A DNA stretch of 64,000 nucleotides, taken from NCBI GenBank assembly GCA_022701365.1, contig JAKUHH010000230.1, forward strand, positions 62,001 to 126,000, in the 5' to 3' direction. Of the stretch, positions 1 through 11,400 are shown piece by piece. The notes below the pieces were generated by a model. That model searched no databases and was not told where the DNA came from. It saw nothing but the letters and a program-made list of their open reading frames with translations. A program made the translations under genes and the position numbers. How positions within the stretch are numbered: the stretch's first letter is position 1; the number at the start of each line of letters is the position of its first letter. This DNA comes from Mycocentrospora acerina (taxonomy: Eukaryota > Ascomycota > Dothideomycetes > Pleosporales).

Positions 1-557
1 AGTACTCTGAGAGTACTCTGCGAGCTGGCGACAATGCGGAGCCAATTTCCCCAATCACGCCCAAGATCCAGTTTTATCCTATCGCAACGTCCACGCCGTC
101 AACGCCACCACTTGTTAGCGACTCGGACGAAGACAGCCTGGAGCTCCCAGGTCTTGATGCACCCACTCCGCCAGATGCGATCCGAATGAAGAGCCTGACA
201 GGCACTTCGCAAAAGCGAGCTTTCTCGCCAATGCCGTCATCGCAAGTGGTCCTCTTTCGCCCGACACGAAGCACACCCACACGAGAGTTTACCAATGCTC
301 TCGTCCGCAAGACGTGTGAGATTGTGCTTGGGCCTCCGGCGCATCTAGTCTCTCTCATGCTGCGTATTGCTGCGAACATTTCCAATGGGTTCAGCTTTAG
401 CACGTACCGTGTTCAGCGCGCCGAGATCGTACCCTGCCCATGGGAAACAAGTGATGAGGGAGAGTGGCCCGAAGAAGATGATTTCGGCATTCCACTCAAC
501 GGCGTGGGGGAGCCGACGATTCGCAGACGAGCGTTTACGAGTAGAGTGGATCGATAG
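1..557 (+). CDS. C-terminal part of an unidentified protein (5' end outside window)
   Basis: An open frame enters from the left edge (first full codon at base 3) and ends at TAG 555-557, giving about 184 residues. The visible part begins with a Ser/Pro/Asp-rich disordered stretch, has a run with the motif SSQVVLFRPTR, then a hydrophobic, probably helical segment (CEIVLGPPAHLVSLMLRIAANI), and ends in an acidic tail followed by a short basic C-terminus. I do not recognise the family. The frame stays open with sensible composition over its whole length and stops just before a G-rich non-coding run, which is why I treat it as the last exon of a real gene. An internal ATG at 186 is unlikely to be the true start because the frame is open upstream to the window edge. 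Confidence 0.55.
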   Translation, partial: YSESTLRAGDNAEPISPITPKIQFYPIATSTPSTPPLVSDSDEDSLELPGLDAPTPPDAIRMKSLTGTSQKRAFSPMPSSQVVLFRPTRSTPTREFTNALVRKTCEIVLGPPAHLVSLMLRIAANISNGFSFSTYRVQRAEIVPCPWETSDEGEWPEEDDFGIPLNGVGEPTIRRRAFTSRVDR

Positions 558-1611
558 GGGGGGGAGGGGGAACGAAGATGAGGATTGGAGGATGACTACT
601 TGGCTACTTGACAACTCGACTTACATAGCAAGCGTTGCAGATGATTTTCATGCCTGCATTTACACGATGGCAACGGGGTGATTTGGGTGTTTGGGATTGA
701 CTGGGGTTCACTTGCACGGCACTTGTACGATTTTCATCTCTTTCTTTTGGGAGGGACATACACGATTGTAATTTCACGGCGGACACGACGACAGGGAATA
801 TACGCACGAATACGCATGTTTCATGAGGAGACTTCTTTTCAAGATGGTGGTGTACGAGGCGAGCTGATCAAGCAATGATGAGTTGTCTACCCACCTCGTG
901 GCCTTGGTGTGTGAGTGTGTGTGGGCGTGTGTGTGTGTGCCTTCTGTCAGTGTCAGTCGCTCAACGTCCTCGGGCGGGACCTTGCAGGAAATTGCTGTAT
1001 GACACGCTGGACCATGGGCGCGATGGACCAGCTGCACTCGAGGTCTAGCGCGCAGTAGGACGCCTGCACGAGGGTCAGCTGACGATGGGTCAGGACACGC
1101 CCGCTCTGCTTCCCCACGAACCCGTCACACAGGCCTCGGGCAGGCCTCAGACGAGCATTGCAGAGAGAACAGACGCTGCACTCGCATCCCTCCCCGCCAA
1201 ACCTCAGCGCCGCACCAGCCTTTTTGCATGGCGTCGCAGGCGGGCTACAGAGGCTACGGCGGTAGCGCGGCGGGCTAGTGCTAGCGTGCAGGGGGCGCTC
1301 GGCTCCAGCCAGCACACTCTGCTCACCGTACGTAAGACGGCAGCCAATGACGTGCGCGGCTTCGGCGTACGTGGTGACAGCGGCGTGGCCACGGCGAGCC
1401 AACGACATGACTTATTTCCTGGCGGTTCCCCCTGGCGGTGGCGGGTCACCTGTCGCTCCTGTTGTCCAACGCTCCATGGTCGCTTTCAATATTCATGCGA
1501 GAAGGTTTGTGTGTCGGCCTGTCTCGCTGGTGTCTTGCTTGCTGCCCGCTCTACACTCGTCCTGCTGCGTCGATTTAGCACATTACTGCCTGCGCCGCTC
1601 TTCAGTGCCAA
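558..1611. other. Intergenic region
   Basis: About 1 kb between the end of the first gene and the ATG at 1612. It holds a GT-rich simple repeat around 907-940. Overlapping open frames on both strands (953-1408 minus, 1085-1621 plus) have arginine/alanine-rich random-looking translations and no recognisable domain, so I read this as the downstream region of the first gene plus the promoter of the gene at 1612. No clear TATA box was seen. Confidence 0.4.
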
Positions 1612-2562
1612 ATGGCGCTGAATGGCTCGTACAAAAGAGGCGCCGGCCACCACAAACGGGTCAAAATGCAAATGGAGGTCGAGATGGACCTGGCGATTGA
1701 CGAAATCATGTGCAAACCACCACCCTCCGGCCCTCGCAAGAACCCAAATCGTCGCTTGTACTCCAAATCGCTGCCTCCGCTCTACTCGAAGCCGCTTCCG
1801 CCCTTGCCAGCTGAGGTGTTCCAGATTGCTAAAGAGCTGATTCCTGCGCCGCTGTTCAGCAGAAGAAACACTCTGACCGACGACCCGCCCCTGACCACCA
1901 CCACCACCACCACTACCGCCGCCGTCGCCCCTGCTGCCCCTGCTGCCCACCGCAGCCACGGCCATGGCCACGGCCACGGCCACCGTAACAGCCACAGTCA
2001 CTGTCTGTCACCTATTGTCTTGCCGGTGTCCACCCCTTCAACCATCGCCTCGCCAAGACTGTCTTTCCATTCCACAAACTCATCGCCAACCATCTTCTTC
2101 CGCTCCTCACCGCCATCCTCATCCCACTCGTCCAATTCATCGCCAACACCATTCCTCCGCTCCGTCTCCTCGCCATCCACCTCCTCCTTTTACTCCTCCC
2201 TTGCGTCGGCAACATCCACACCTGCAAGCACGCCGCCCACCTCCCCCGTTCCACTCTCCCGCTCCCTGGTCTGCACTTCATGCTCAAAAGTATGCTCGCC
2301 TGTTATTGCCCCTCCTGCCGATCCCGACCTTGTAATCATCCCCTCGAGGCCCCGCATGATGCCTCCTTCGCCAAAGAAGAGTCTGAAACGGAAAAAGAGT
2401 CCACGCAAAGACACACTTAGGAACCTCAGAGCACAGGAGTCGGTCGCGTATTTGCAAAAGACTTATAAACACCAATCGGGCATGTGTCTCGATGGCTTGG
2501 TATCGGAGATGGAGAACTTGCTGGAGGGTTGGGAAGAGGAGGATGAAGAAAACGATGATTAA
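1612..2562 (+). CDS. Hypothetical Ser/Pro/Thr-rich protein with His-Gly repeat
   Basis: A single-exon frame of 316 residues from ATG 1612 to TAA 2560-2562. Order of features: basic N-terminus; a Pro-rich region with the near-repeat LYSKSLPPLYSKPLPPLPAE; a Thr8 run; Ala/Pro; then a His-Gly/His-Ser tract (HGHGHGHGHRNSHSH, about residues 117-131) that could bind metal; a long Ser/Pro/Thr-rich stretch; a CTSCSKVC cysteine cluster; a lysine-rich segment (SPKKSLKRKKSPRK) resembling a nuclear localisation signal; and a C-terminal acidic tail preceded by a helical stretch. No known domain recognised. The ordered C-terminal third and the clean stop make it more credible than the overlapping frames in the same place. 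The low-complexity middle limits confidence; function unknown. Confidence 0.55.
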   Translation: MALNGSYKRGAGHHKRVKMQMEVEMDLAIDEIMCKPPPSGPRKNPNRRLYSKSLPPLYSKPLPPLPAEVFQIAKELIPAPLFSRRNTLTDDPPLTTTTTTTTAAVAPAAPAAHRSHGHGHGHGHRNSHSHCLSPIVLPVSTPSTIASPRLSFHSTNSSPTIFFRSSPPSSSHSSNSSPTPFLRSVSSPSTSSFYSSLASATSTPASTPPTSPVPLSRSLVCTSCSKVCSPVIAPPADPDLVIIPSRPRMMPPSPKKSLKRKKSPRKDTLRNLRAQESVAYLQKTYKHQSGMCLDGLVSEMENLLEGWEEEDEENDD

Positions 2563-3030
2563 TAAACTTGCACACTGCATTGCGGGAAACCGCATAGATT
2601 ACGACTGATGAGGAGTACTTTGGGTTGGGATTTTTGGGTCTTTGCATAATCGGGTCATGGGTAATGGTCGGAAGCATGTGGGAAGGTGTTTTTGATTGCG
2701 ATACGATACGATACCCGGTTCAGGCGTTTCTGGTGCTATACCACACCACTCTTTCTTTGTGCGTTTTGGGAACTGGGGATATCATAGCATAACCTAATTC
2801 GAGATTCTACCATTACGCTTTGCTCTGGTACCCCGCATTGATGTGCTTCACGTGTTACGCTGCATACTAGATGAGACATGCCGAACTTGCTCCACCCAAG
2901 CCCCCCATCTCACTATACACACATCAAGTAAGGACAAAATTCATTGCATCATCATCATCATATCTCTCCGACGCATCCCCCGAACCAAGAAAACAACTCA
3001 GCAACTAGCCTCCTCCTGCACTCCACCCCA
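2563..3030. other. Convergent intergenic region
   Basis: About 470 bp between the stop codons of the hypothetical gene at 1612-2562 and the convergent short-chain dehydrogenase. AATAAA occurs directly after the first stop (2563-2568) and could serve 3'-end formation, although it is very close to the stop. A short GATAC repeat lies near 2697-2714. The CA/CT-rich part around 2990-3060 runs into the 3' end of the dehydrogenase. Confidence 0.4.
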
Positions 3031-4393
3031 CTACTCCCCACCCACCAACACCGCGCTATCCTCGACCTTATTCTTCTCCTCCCCTCCACCCTCCTTCTCA
3101 CTCGGCTGCACAACCTGCCTCCCCTTCCACCCCCTCATCATCAACAACCGCCTCCTAATCGCATATGCCATCCACTGCGGCCAGCCCCTCATCTTAGGCG
3201 CCGCCGCCCAACTACTCTCAGGCAAACACAAGCTATCACTCTTCCCCCTCCACACAGCCTTGACAATCTCCTCCGCCACCGTCTCAGGGTACAGCACATT
3301 CCCTTCAAACCCATCAAACAGCGCGGTGCGCGTATACCCTTGCGTGACAAGCACAGTCCGCACCTTTGGCGCATTGTAGTGCGTTACCAGTTCCGCGGCG
3401 AGACCCTCGTGGAACGAAATCGCGGCTGCTTTGGACGCGGCGTAGTCGACCATGGCGGGCGCGGTGACGTATCCCGCGAGAGAGGCAACGGTGAGGATCA
3501 TGCCGTGGTTTGCGGCGATCATGGCGGGCAGGAAGGCTTGCGTGAGGTAGTAGTGTGACATTGAGTTTACGCGGAAGGTAAGGTTGAGGTCTTTTTCAGT
3601 GGTGTCGAGGATGGTTTTGCCGCGGGCGACGCCGGCGTTGTTGATGAGGATGGTGGGGTTGCCGAGTTTGGTCTTGATGGCTGAGGCAGCGGTGGCGATG
3701 GAGGATGGGGAGGAGAGGTCGCAGTGGAAGAAAGTGACGGAGGGGGGTGCTGTAGGTGGGTCAGTCAGTCTGCTAATCTCTCCTCTCCTCTCTTTTTTTC
3801 TCTTTCTCTTTCTCTTTCTCCTTTCTTTCCTTCCTCTCCTCTCCGTCTTCTCCAGCCATCTCTTCACCTCCTCCTCCTTCTCCCGAAATAGGGGAAACAA
3901 GAAAATAACTTAAACTCACCCTCATACGTCAACTTCTGCACATCCAACACCGCAACCCTCACCCCCCTCTCCGCCAACAACCCCACCACCACCTTGCCTA
4001 TCCCATCACTCCCCCCCGTCACAACAACAATCTCCTTCCCCCAATCATACACATCCCCCGCCCAATTATTCACTACCTTCTCGTCCAGCCACGCACTCAC
4101 TCGCCGCACCACCCCCAGCGCAACAGCACTCTTGAGCGCCTTGAGCAAACTGGGGTGCGCAAGCGCAAGATCCTGCCCCATAAGTGTCTGGCGCGCCGCA
4201 AGGAGGAGCGGAATCGTAAGAAAGGGGTTTAGTGCTGTATGGTGGAGGGTGCGGAGGAGGGTGTCGGGAGTTACTCCTAGTGGGGGGGAAAAAAGAGGAT
4301 ATTAGATTTAATTAATCTTGTGAGAATGTGAAGATGTAAAAATACGAAAGACGTACCCTCGCGCGCAAGCGTGAATTCACTCCTAATAGGCAT
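3031..4393 (-). CDS. Short-chain dehydrogenase/reductase (SDR), retinol dehydrogenase-like
   Basis: Predicted NAD(P)-dependent oxidoreductase of the classical SDR family. Three exons, complement of 4357-4393, 3920-4276 and 3031-3749, give 370 residues in one frame. Intron 1 (4277-4356) starts GTACGT. Intron 2 (3750-3919) starts GTGAGT and contains a long CT-rich (read on the plus strand) simple tract. Motifs seen: a hydrophobic N-terminal segment (about residues 28-40, NPFLTIPLLLAAR) that may anchor the enzyme to a membrane, the nucleotide-binding TGGSDGIG at 99-106, NNAG at 168-171, and the catalytic Ser221, Tyr234 and Lys238 (YAASK). The C-terminal end is Glu/Lys-rich. N-terminal anchor plus SDR core fits the DHRS/17-beta-HSD-like membrane or lipid-droplet reductases, but the substrate cannot be told from sequence. 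The ATG at 4181 is internal: the frame extends upstream through a good intron to 4393. Confidence 0.88.
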
Positions 4394-4400
4394 CTTTTGT

Positions 4401-4429
4401 CTTGTCTTGTCTTGTCTTGTCTTGTCTTG
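4401..4429. repeat. (CTTGT)n pentanucleotide repeat beside the SDR start codon
   Basis: Five CTTGT units plus a partial one; on the minus strand this reads (ACAAG)n and begins only 7 bp upstream of the dehydrogenase ATG, so it is most likely in its 5' leader. Confidence 0.85.
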
Positions 4430-5193
4430 AAAAGCTGCTGATATGTATATCTCTCTGTCTCCGAGCCTACGAACGAACAAGGTAGATAGATGAGGAACTG
4501 ACAAACAGTTGAAGGACGTCGAGTTGGCTGGCTTGTTAGTTAGTTAGTTAGTCAATCAGGTAGCTAGCTATCTATCTAGTTATCTCTACGACAACAATAA
4601 CAGCAACAACAATAACAAAGACAATGTCCCCTTGCAAAACAATCGACCAAAAAAAAGCGGTACACACAGGTCAAGTCAAGTTCAAATCCAGTCAAATCCA
4701 GTCAAGTCAATTTCAGACCAAAACCAAAGAATTCAAAACAAAATCACCTCACTCTTTCTTTCTCACAAGAAATATTAAAAAAAGGGGACCTTGCTTGTAC
4801 CAGGGAAACAGAAGCAGGGACGGGAAGAAATTAAAAAACAGCGGCCTCGTTTCTCTTTAATAGGTCCACACACCCCCCAGTCTAAGATACACCACACCAG
4901 ACGGAGAAATTGGCTTGGTACGTCGAGGGTATTGCTGCTTTGGGCGGCGGCGTGACGGGACGGAGTTGCTGCGCTATGCTGTACTGTGCTGTGATGTGCT
5001 GATGCTGATGCTGATGCTGACGCTTTGCGGGGTCGTGGCTGGGCTTGCGCTACCTAGCCGAGGGACGGGATGGTGGGTGGGTGGGCTGGATGCGTGTGGT
5101 GAAGGGCATGACAGAGCTTTGGAGAGTAAGCGTCAAATGCATGTGAAGTGTGGGCGTGTTGGATGGGGTGGTTTGAGGGAAGGGGGGCTAGAG

Positions 5194-5241
5194 GGATGTA
5201 GGGATGTAGGGATGTAGGGATGCAGGGATGTAGGGATGTGC
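5194..5241. repeat. 8-bp tandem repeat, unit GGATGTAG
   Basis: Six consecutive 8-bp units, the fourth and sixth with single or few changes, in the 3' flank of the giant gene. No coding role. Confidence 0.85.
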
Positions 5242-5497
5242 GAGGGTGGTGTTGTAATGCGGGAAAGAAGAGGCGATGGTGGATAGAAGATTGAAGAGTA
5301 AGATTCACATGTGAATTGTAATGAATAGGTATCTACGTCCCCCTTTGAACAGGGGGTTGTCCAAAACGCCCAGACTCCATATTAGGAAATGTAATACAAA
5401 AGAAAAAACCCTAGTGAATATGCGGCTTTCAGTCGCTGAAGACAAAAATTAAGTCTCCTCTGATGAAATCATCACCACCGCTCCAAATCTCTTATCA

Positions 5498-8400
5498 TCA
5501 ATCATCCAAGTCCATGACCGAGCTCTCTGGAGGAGCCATGCTTATCCCACTCACCGCACTCCTTGCCCTAGACGGGCTTCGCCTTGAAGCAATGCTCATT
5601 GCGCCGCTCATCACCCGAACTACCTTCTTGTTCTTGGCTCCCGCGACAAGAACTTGCGCGGGGCACACTACAATCTCGTCCTCACCCTCGCCAAAGTCAT
5701 CACCCTTCTTTACTACGAGCGGGAAGAGCACAATCTTGACAATCGATCCACGCGCTTCGAGTTCGTCATTGGATGTTGTTTCTCCAGACCGTTCGTTCAT
5801 GAGGGATGCGTTGAAAGTGACTTTTGCAAGTAGATCGCCGTTGGTATCGTACTCAGGCTGCAGGGGCGGGAGCATGATGTATTCTGCGCGCTGGGTGCGC
5901 ATCTCGATTGAGAGATCGACGGCTAGGCGCATCAAATTGCGCAACGAATCTTGGATCTGGCGCTGCAGGTGCGATGGAGGTGGGAGAAGAGTCGACAGGG
6001 TGCTGTAGATCTCGTGAACAACAGCTTCGGTATCTTGTGCACGCTGCTGTTTGAAGGGCTCTCGCCTCGAGAGTAGGGTAAGTGTGATTGCACGCCATTG
6101 AGCAACAGCGCGTGGCGGACCTATTGATGTTAGAAATGAACCCGATTGATGACCAGAAGGGTGATGCTTACCAACATCTGACAAGGTCTTCTCTAGTGAC
6201 TTGAGTTTTTGTCGCTGCTCTCGGTCCATACCAAAGAGATATCTTGTGAAGACATACTCCCAAATCATCGTCGTCACCACAGACATGAAGACGTCTCGCC
6301 GTCTTACACGATCCGCCAACAGCATATCGACATCCGAGCCATCGAGGATGGCATTGTCTAAGCGGGTGTCGATTTTCTGTCGAGTTGGCGTATCCAATCT
6401 GATGTCACCTGCAATCTCCGAGGACAGACGGCAAGCTCGAGTGTCGGAAAACTTGGAGAACCGCAGCACCCACTGCTGGACATGTTGACAGAGTTGTTGA
6501 CATGCGCTGTCAAAGTAGTCCTCGTCGCGAGTGGTGAGGAAGCTCTCACTGGGCTTTTTGGATTCCAGAATCTGCTTTTGCATAGTCTTGATCTGTTCTC
6601 GTGCATCTGCAAGCTCAGCATTCAAACGGTCAATCTCCGCATTGCGTTCGTCCAATGCAGCTCCAATTTCACTGCGGACCACACCCTCCATGCTACTTGT
6701 CATCTGGTCATATTGGGTGCGGAGCTGCTTCAGCTCTTTCTGTGACGCTTGCCATTGGTCTTGGACCATTTGTCCTTCAGACTGGAGTTGACCATATCGT
6801 TCGTTGGCATCGTTGGTGAGATTGCGATTCGCTTCGTTGAGCGACTTGTTGAGTTCTGACAATCTGGTAATCTCTTCCTGGAGTCTTCGAAGAGTATCCT
6901 TGAGCTGCGCAATATCGATATTCTTTTGATGAATCTCGCGATCACGTGCCTCTACTTCCTCTTGAACGAGCTGCTCGTCGACTTGACGTTGGTGTTGTGC
7001 GGCTTGCACAAAGTCCTCAGCCCTGGTTCGTGCATCTTCGAGCGATTGGTTTTGTGCTGCAAGTTGGTCAAGTTGTTGTTGCAAGTCCATGATTTGTATG
7101 CTCTGGCGCTTGCGTAGACTGGGTGCGCGTGTTGGTGACATTGGTGAACCTTGGGCCTCGCCCCACGCCTCCTACATAGATTGTTAACATTGTCGAATCG
7201 AACCTCACGTCATCTGTAAGCACTTACAAAAGTTTCCGCCATGCTGGTACGACGACCCTTTCCTGTGCCCCTCACCGGGTCGTAATGCGATGCAGCTGCG
7301 ATACCCGCAAGAGCTGTCGCGACCGCTCCGGCTGGCAGCGTGATGCCTGGGGGACCAGATTGCGGGTCTTTAATTTCCGCTAGCGCATTGGCCTCGCCAA
7401 GCCTAGAAGCTGATCTCAAGTCACCTGATGCGGACTTGTCCATTCGTCGCAAAGATTGAGTAGAGTGAGTGCTTGACGAGCTCAACGGACGATCTTGGTC
7501 TGGAGATTTGATTTTGGCTCCGATGTTGCTCATGGAACGCTCGCTACGGACGCTTGCTGACCGCTGTTCGGCTAGGTACTGTTTCAATGGATCTGGAGTC
7601 GGAGAAGAGCGAGGCATTCGACGTGCAGGGCTGAGAGTTAGCGTGCGGTCGAGATTATCGTTGGCTTGTGTCCATGGAGAGTCTTTCGATGGCGTTTCCC
7701 TTCCGGACGCACTAAGTGGCGATGGTGCGCCTCTCCGGCCAGATGGTGTTGGTGTGACTGGAGGCGGCGACATCAAGCGCTCTGAAATTGATCTTGAACT
7801 TTCAGTACGTCGAACAGACTTTACTCCTCTATCGGGTGCTCCTATGTCGGTGATTGATCGGTTCTTCTTATGCAGTGGTGACTCGTCTGGACTATACTCC
7901 TTGATTGTGCCTAGCTGGAGGCTGCCACCAGGTGTGCGCGTCCGCTTGGGCGCTGCAATGGGTGTAGGCTGTGGAGTGCTCTTTTCCATCTTTTTCTCAT
8001 TTGGATCGCCGAATAGAGACTGGCGAGGTTCTCTCTCTCCCATTTCCTTGGTAAGTGACGTCTGATCATCGTGCGATCCAGACATCGACCGCTTGAGTGA
8101 AGAATCGCTCGAAAGCTTCGTCGAAGATCTCTTCAGTCTAGGTTCATCACGAGTAGGTGTGATTGGAATAGCTGCAGGTGATGTACCGTAAGCACGTGTT
8201 GATGGCGAGGAGTCAAACAAATACGATGTTCGTTCCTTGGTCGCGAATCCTGTTGAAGAAGGAGAGACAATTGCAGCAGGTGTCGTAAACTCGGGAAGTG
8301 ATGGACTGTCTTCTACATCTTGACTGTGCTGGAGATCGCGTGCAATTGGGGTTGCTGGCTCCTTTGATTGCCGTTCTTCATGGAACAATCCTCCTCTCTG

Positions 8401-11400
8401 CTCACTTATGCCCGGCTGGTTCACTGTACTATAGTAGCCACTATCCCGGATAGGCTCTTCAGGATGTGGGACAGCGAGATGGACCGGAGGGTCGGCTTCG
8501 TATACAGCGCCATCGCCGATGCCAGCAAATGACCATGTTGCTTCTTGAGGCACAAGGGATGCTTGTGAGGAAGATTCTAGGATGTGTTGACGCTTCTCAT
8601 CTGGTTGCTCTTTGTCGAACGACACTGGGTGATCCCGTCGTTTGTGTGGCTCGCGGACAGCATCTTGTGCCCTATCCAAGGGTCGGCCTTTAACCAAAGT
8701 CTTTTTCTCTACAGTTCCTGTTTCAGCCTTCTCTTTGCCTGTTCTGTTCCTCTTAACCTCTTCTTTTGACGACAAAACTACCTGGTTACCTTCATTGGCT
8801 TGATTCCGGCTCGGTGTTGTTGTCTGACCAGGAGCATCTCTTACTGCCTCTTCGATGACAACACGAGGAAATGGGTATTCATTGGCTTTGACCTCTTCCA
8901 GCGGTACTAGTACCGAGGGCAGGACTTGTCTGAGTTCCGTTTCGCGGGCTGTGGAGTCAATTGTGGTCTCAACAGCAGGATGCACATCGATGGGCGCTTC
9001 AACCGCTGGAGTTCCGACAGCTGCATACTCAACACTGTCCTGCACAGCAGGAGCTCGTTTCTCATCTGTCCTCGATTTTGTCTTCTGCTTTGTTGGCGAG
9101 CTGGCCAATCGGACCTCTTGTTTCTTGTCGACAGAGATATCTTGTGAGCCCTCGATCGACTCGGAAAGTTCATTTGTAGGTAAGGCAATCGCTAGCTTCT
9201 CCTCGAGTTTCGGTGCGTTGGAAATAAGGTCCATGCTCCTGTCAGATATCTCGGTTTGTTCGTTTGCGGGGGCCGTCAATACAGGCCCGGGTACAGTGGT
9301 CTCGATTGGTGTCTGGGGAGGCGATGTACGCTTCTTCCTTCCCTTTGGTTTCTTGCCTTTGGAGGACGACCAAAGTTCCTCGGGATCGGCTTCCTCAAGA
9401 ACACCCGGAGGCGATTTTCGTCTGGAGAAGGCGGGGTCACTTAGTACGTACATTGGATCAAAGGAAATGACATCTGTCGACGCTCTGGCAACTTCGATAG
9501 GTTGTGGAAACACCGGCTCAACTTCTTTGGCTGGTTGGATTGTGGGCGAGGGCAATGCGGAGGACGATACTGAGGATGTACGGCCGAGGGATCCGAATTT
9601 TGAACGGCTAGCTTTGCTCTTTGCAGCTGTCACCTCGTCGTCTGGAGCAATGTCACGAATGCCCATGGCAGATGTAGACCGGTGGAATGAGGGATCATTG
9701 AGAACGTAGTTAGCATCGAATCCAGACTCCTTTAAGCCAGCTGCGAGTGTTGCGGCGAAGTCAATGTCGCGCGCAGGAGAGTTCGGTCGAAACCGGTCAT
9801 GCGAGGCGACTCGAGACACAGACCTTGACTGAGAAGCTGAAGATAGCACAGGCGTAACTGATCTCGCTTGGGTTTCGAATTGCTCAGCTAGGTTCTTGAC
9901 GCTGCCTGTGCGTCCTCTCTGCAATCCGCGCTCAGATGTGTTGGTCTGCTCCTCAGCTTTGCGAAACTGCTCTGCGAGATTCTTGACACTGCTTTTGCTT
10001 TCTTTGCGTAGCACACGTTCAGGTGCGCTAGCTTGGTCTGCGGCGTCACGCTCGAACAAAGCTGCCAATTTGTGTTTCTTAGACGACTTCTTTCTCAGGA
10101 GGGTGTGGTTGGGAGTCGCTTCCGAGCTACCAGCTGGCGTAGACGTCCCAGTCGTTGAGCGCGTATCTGAGACATCCTTCATTTTGGCGCCAGGTGCTCC
10201 TGTATTGGCCTGTACATTCTTGGGGCTATTCTCTTTCTCCCTCGATCTACGCCTTTCTTTCTTGAGCTTCTTTGCTTTTTTGGGGTCTGCTTCGACTTCT
10301 GACACAGGTTCTGGGGTTGCAATGTCGGTATGCGTAACGAGATCCTGGCTTCTCTCAAGAATGAGGGGCTCAACCATATTGTCCTTTGCATCAGGCATAG
10401 CGCCACTAAGAATGGGTTCGTCGACTACAGCGAGTGTCTCTTTCGACTTGCGCTTCCCCCTTTTACTTTTCCGTGGAGGAGACGCTGTTCTTTGGATAGT
10501 CTCAGCTGCAGTTTGGTTCCCTGTGATGGGCTTAGAGCTCATGCTTGGCTCCGGAGCGTTATCCTTCGGCGGTTGAGTTTGGGGACTGTCGATAGTCTCC
10601 TCCAGTGGTGTTACCGTCGCCTTTGACTTGCGTTTCTGCTTCTTGGTTTGTCTGGGACTCAATTCAGACTCGGGTCTAGCTGAGGAAGTCTCGATAGGGG
10701 TTTGCTCATCGGTAGTGTTTGTCGAGGTCTCGAAAGGCGCGAGAGGTTCTACAACAGTTTCATGTTGTACACTTTTCTCAACATCCTCAGTGAGGATCGT
10801 TGAAGGTGCGCCTTTAGTCTTATCGAGGGATTTGACCAACGTCACTGGGAGTACTCCCTCGATGGGATGTTCAATGTCGATTGGCTGCACCAGAGTTGTA
10901 GTGTCATTCATATCCACGTCCACGGACTTCTCAATTGTCATGCTCTGATCAGAGAGTGCGTTGTCCTTCTTGTCCATCTTCTGATCTTCCTTCCTTCGCT
11001 CGTTCGTTGGATCAGTCAAAGTAGGAGATTCTCCCTGGGCAGGAGTGATGGTAGTCGAGCGGCTTAAGGGAACATCAGCCATCATCATGTCCGAATCAAT
11101 ATTGAGCTTCTCAGTTGCGGGTGTGGCCATGTCCTGAGAGTTGTGCAAGGAATTTTGCTCTGTCAAAGAGCTCTCGAGAGCGTCCACAATGTCCATCTTC
11201 TCTTCCTCCAGGGTTCGATCTTGTGAGGTCTGCGATTCAGTCAAGCCCCTATCAGTCAAAGCAGTGGATTCCTGGATATCATCGCGAAGTTCGACCGAGG
11301 CAAGGGCAGCTTGTCTAGCCTTCTTGTCTTTTTTGCTAAGCTTGCGGGCAGGAGCATGAGGCTGATCAACGGGCACTTCCGGTTCACGTGGCTGATCGTC

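Larger units (their letters stand above)
4394..5497. other. Intergenic region: SDR promoter and giant-gene 3' flank
   Basis: About 1.1 kb. The left part is the leader/promoter of the dehydrogenase, with several simple repeats: the CTTGT run, TTAGTTAG and CTATCTAT runs at about 4535-4585, and an ACAACAATAA-type run at 4590-4622. The region 4650-4720 carries imperfect copies of TCCAGTCAA/TCAAGTCAA. The right part is downstream of the giant gene's stop codon (5498). The 78-codon frame at 4624-4860 is built from these repeats and is not a convincing gene. Confidence 0.5.

Noticed and set aside
953..1621. Overlapping frames of 150-178 codons on both strands between the first two genes
   Set aside because: Arg/Ala-rich random-looking translations, mutually overlapping, no domain.
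2944..3558. 204-codon plus-strand frame over the SDR
   Set aside because: Antisense shadow of the well-supported dehydrogenase exon.
4624..4860. 78-codon frame in the SDR/leashin spacer
   Set aside because: Made largely of simple TCAAGTCAA-type repeats and A-runs; no similarity or structure.
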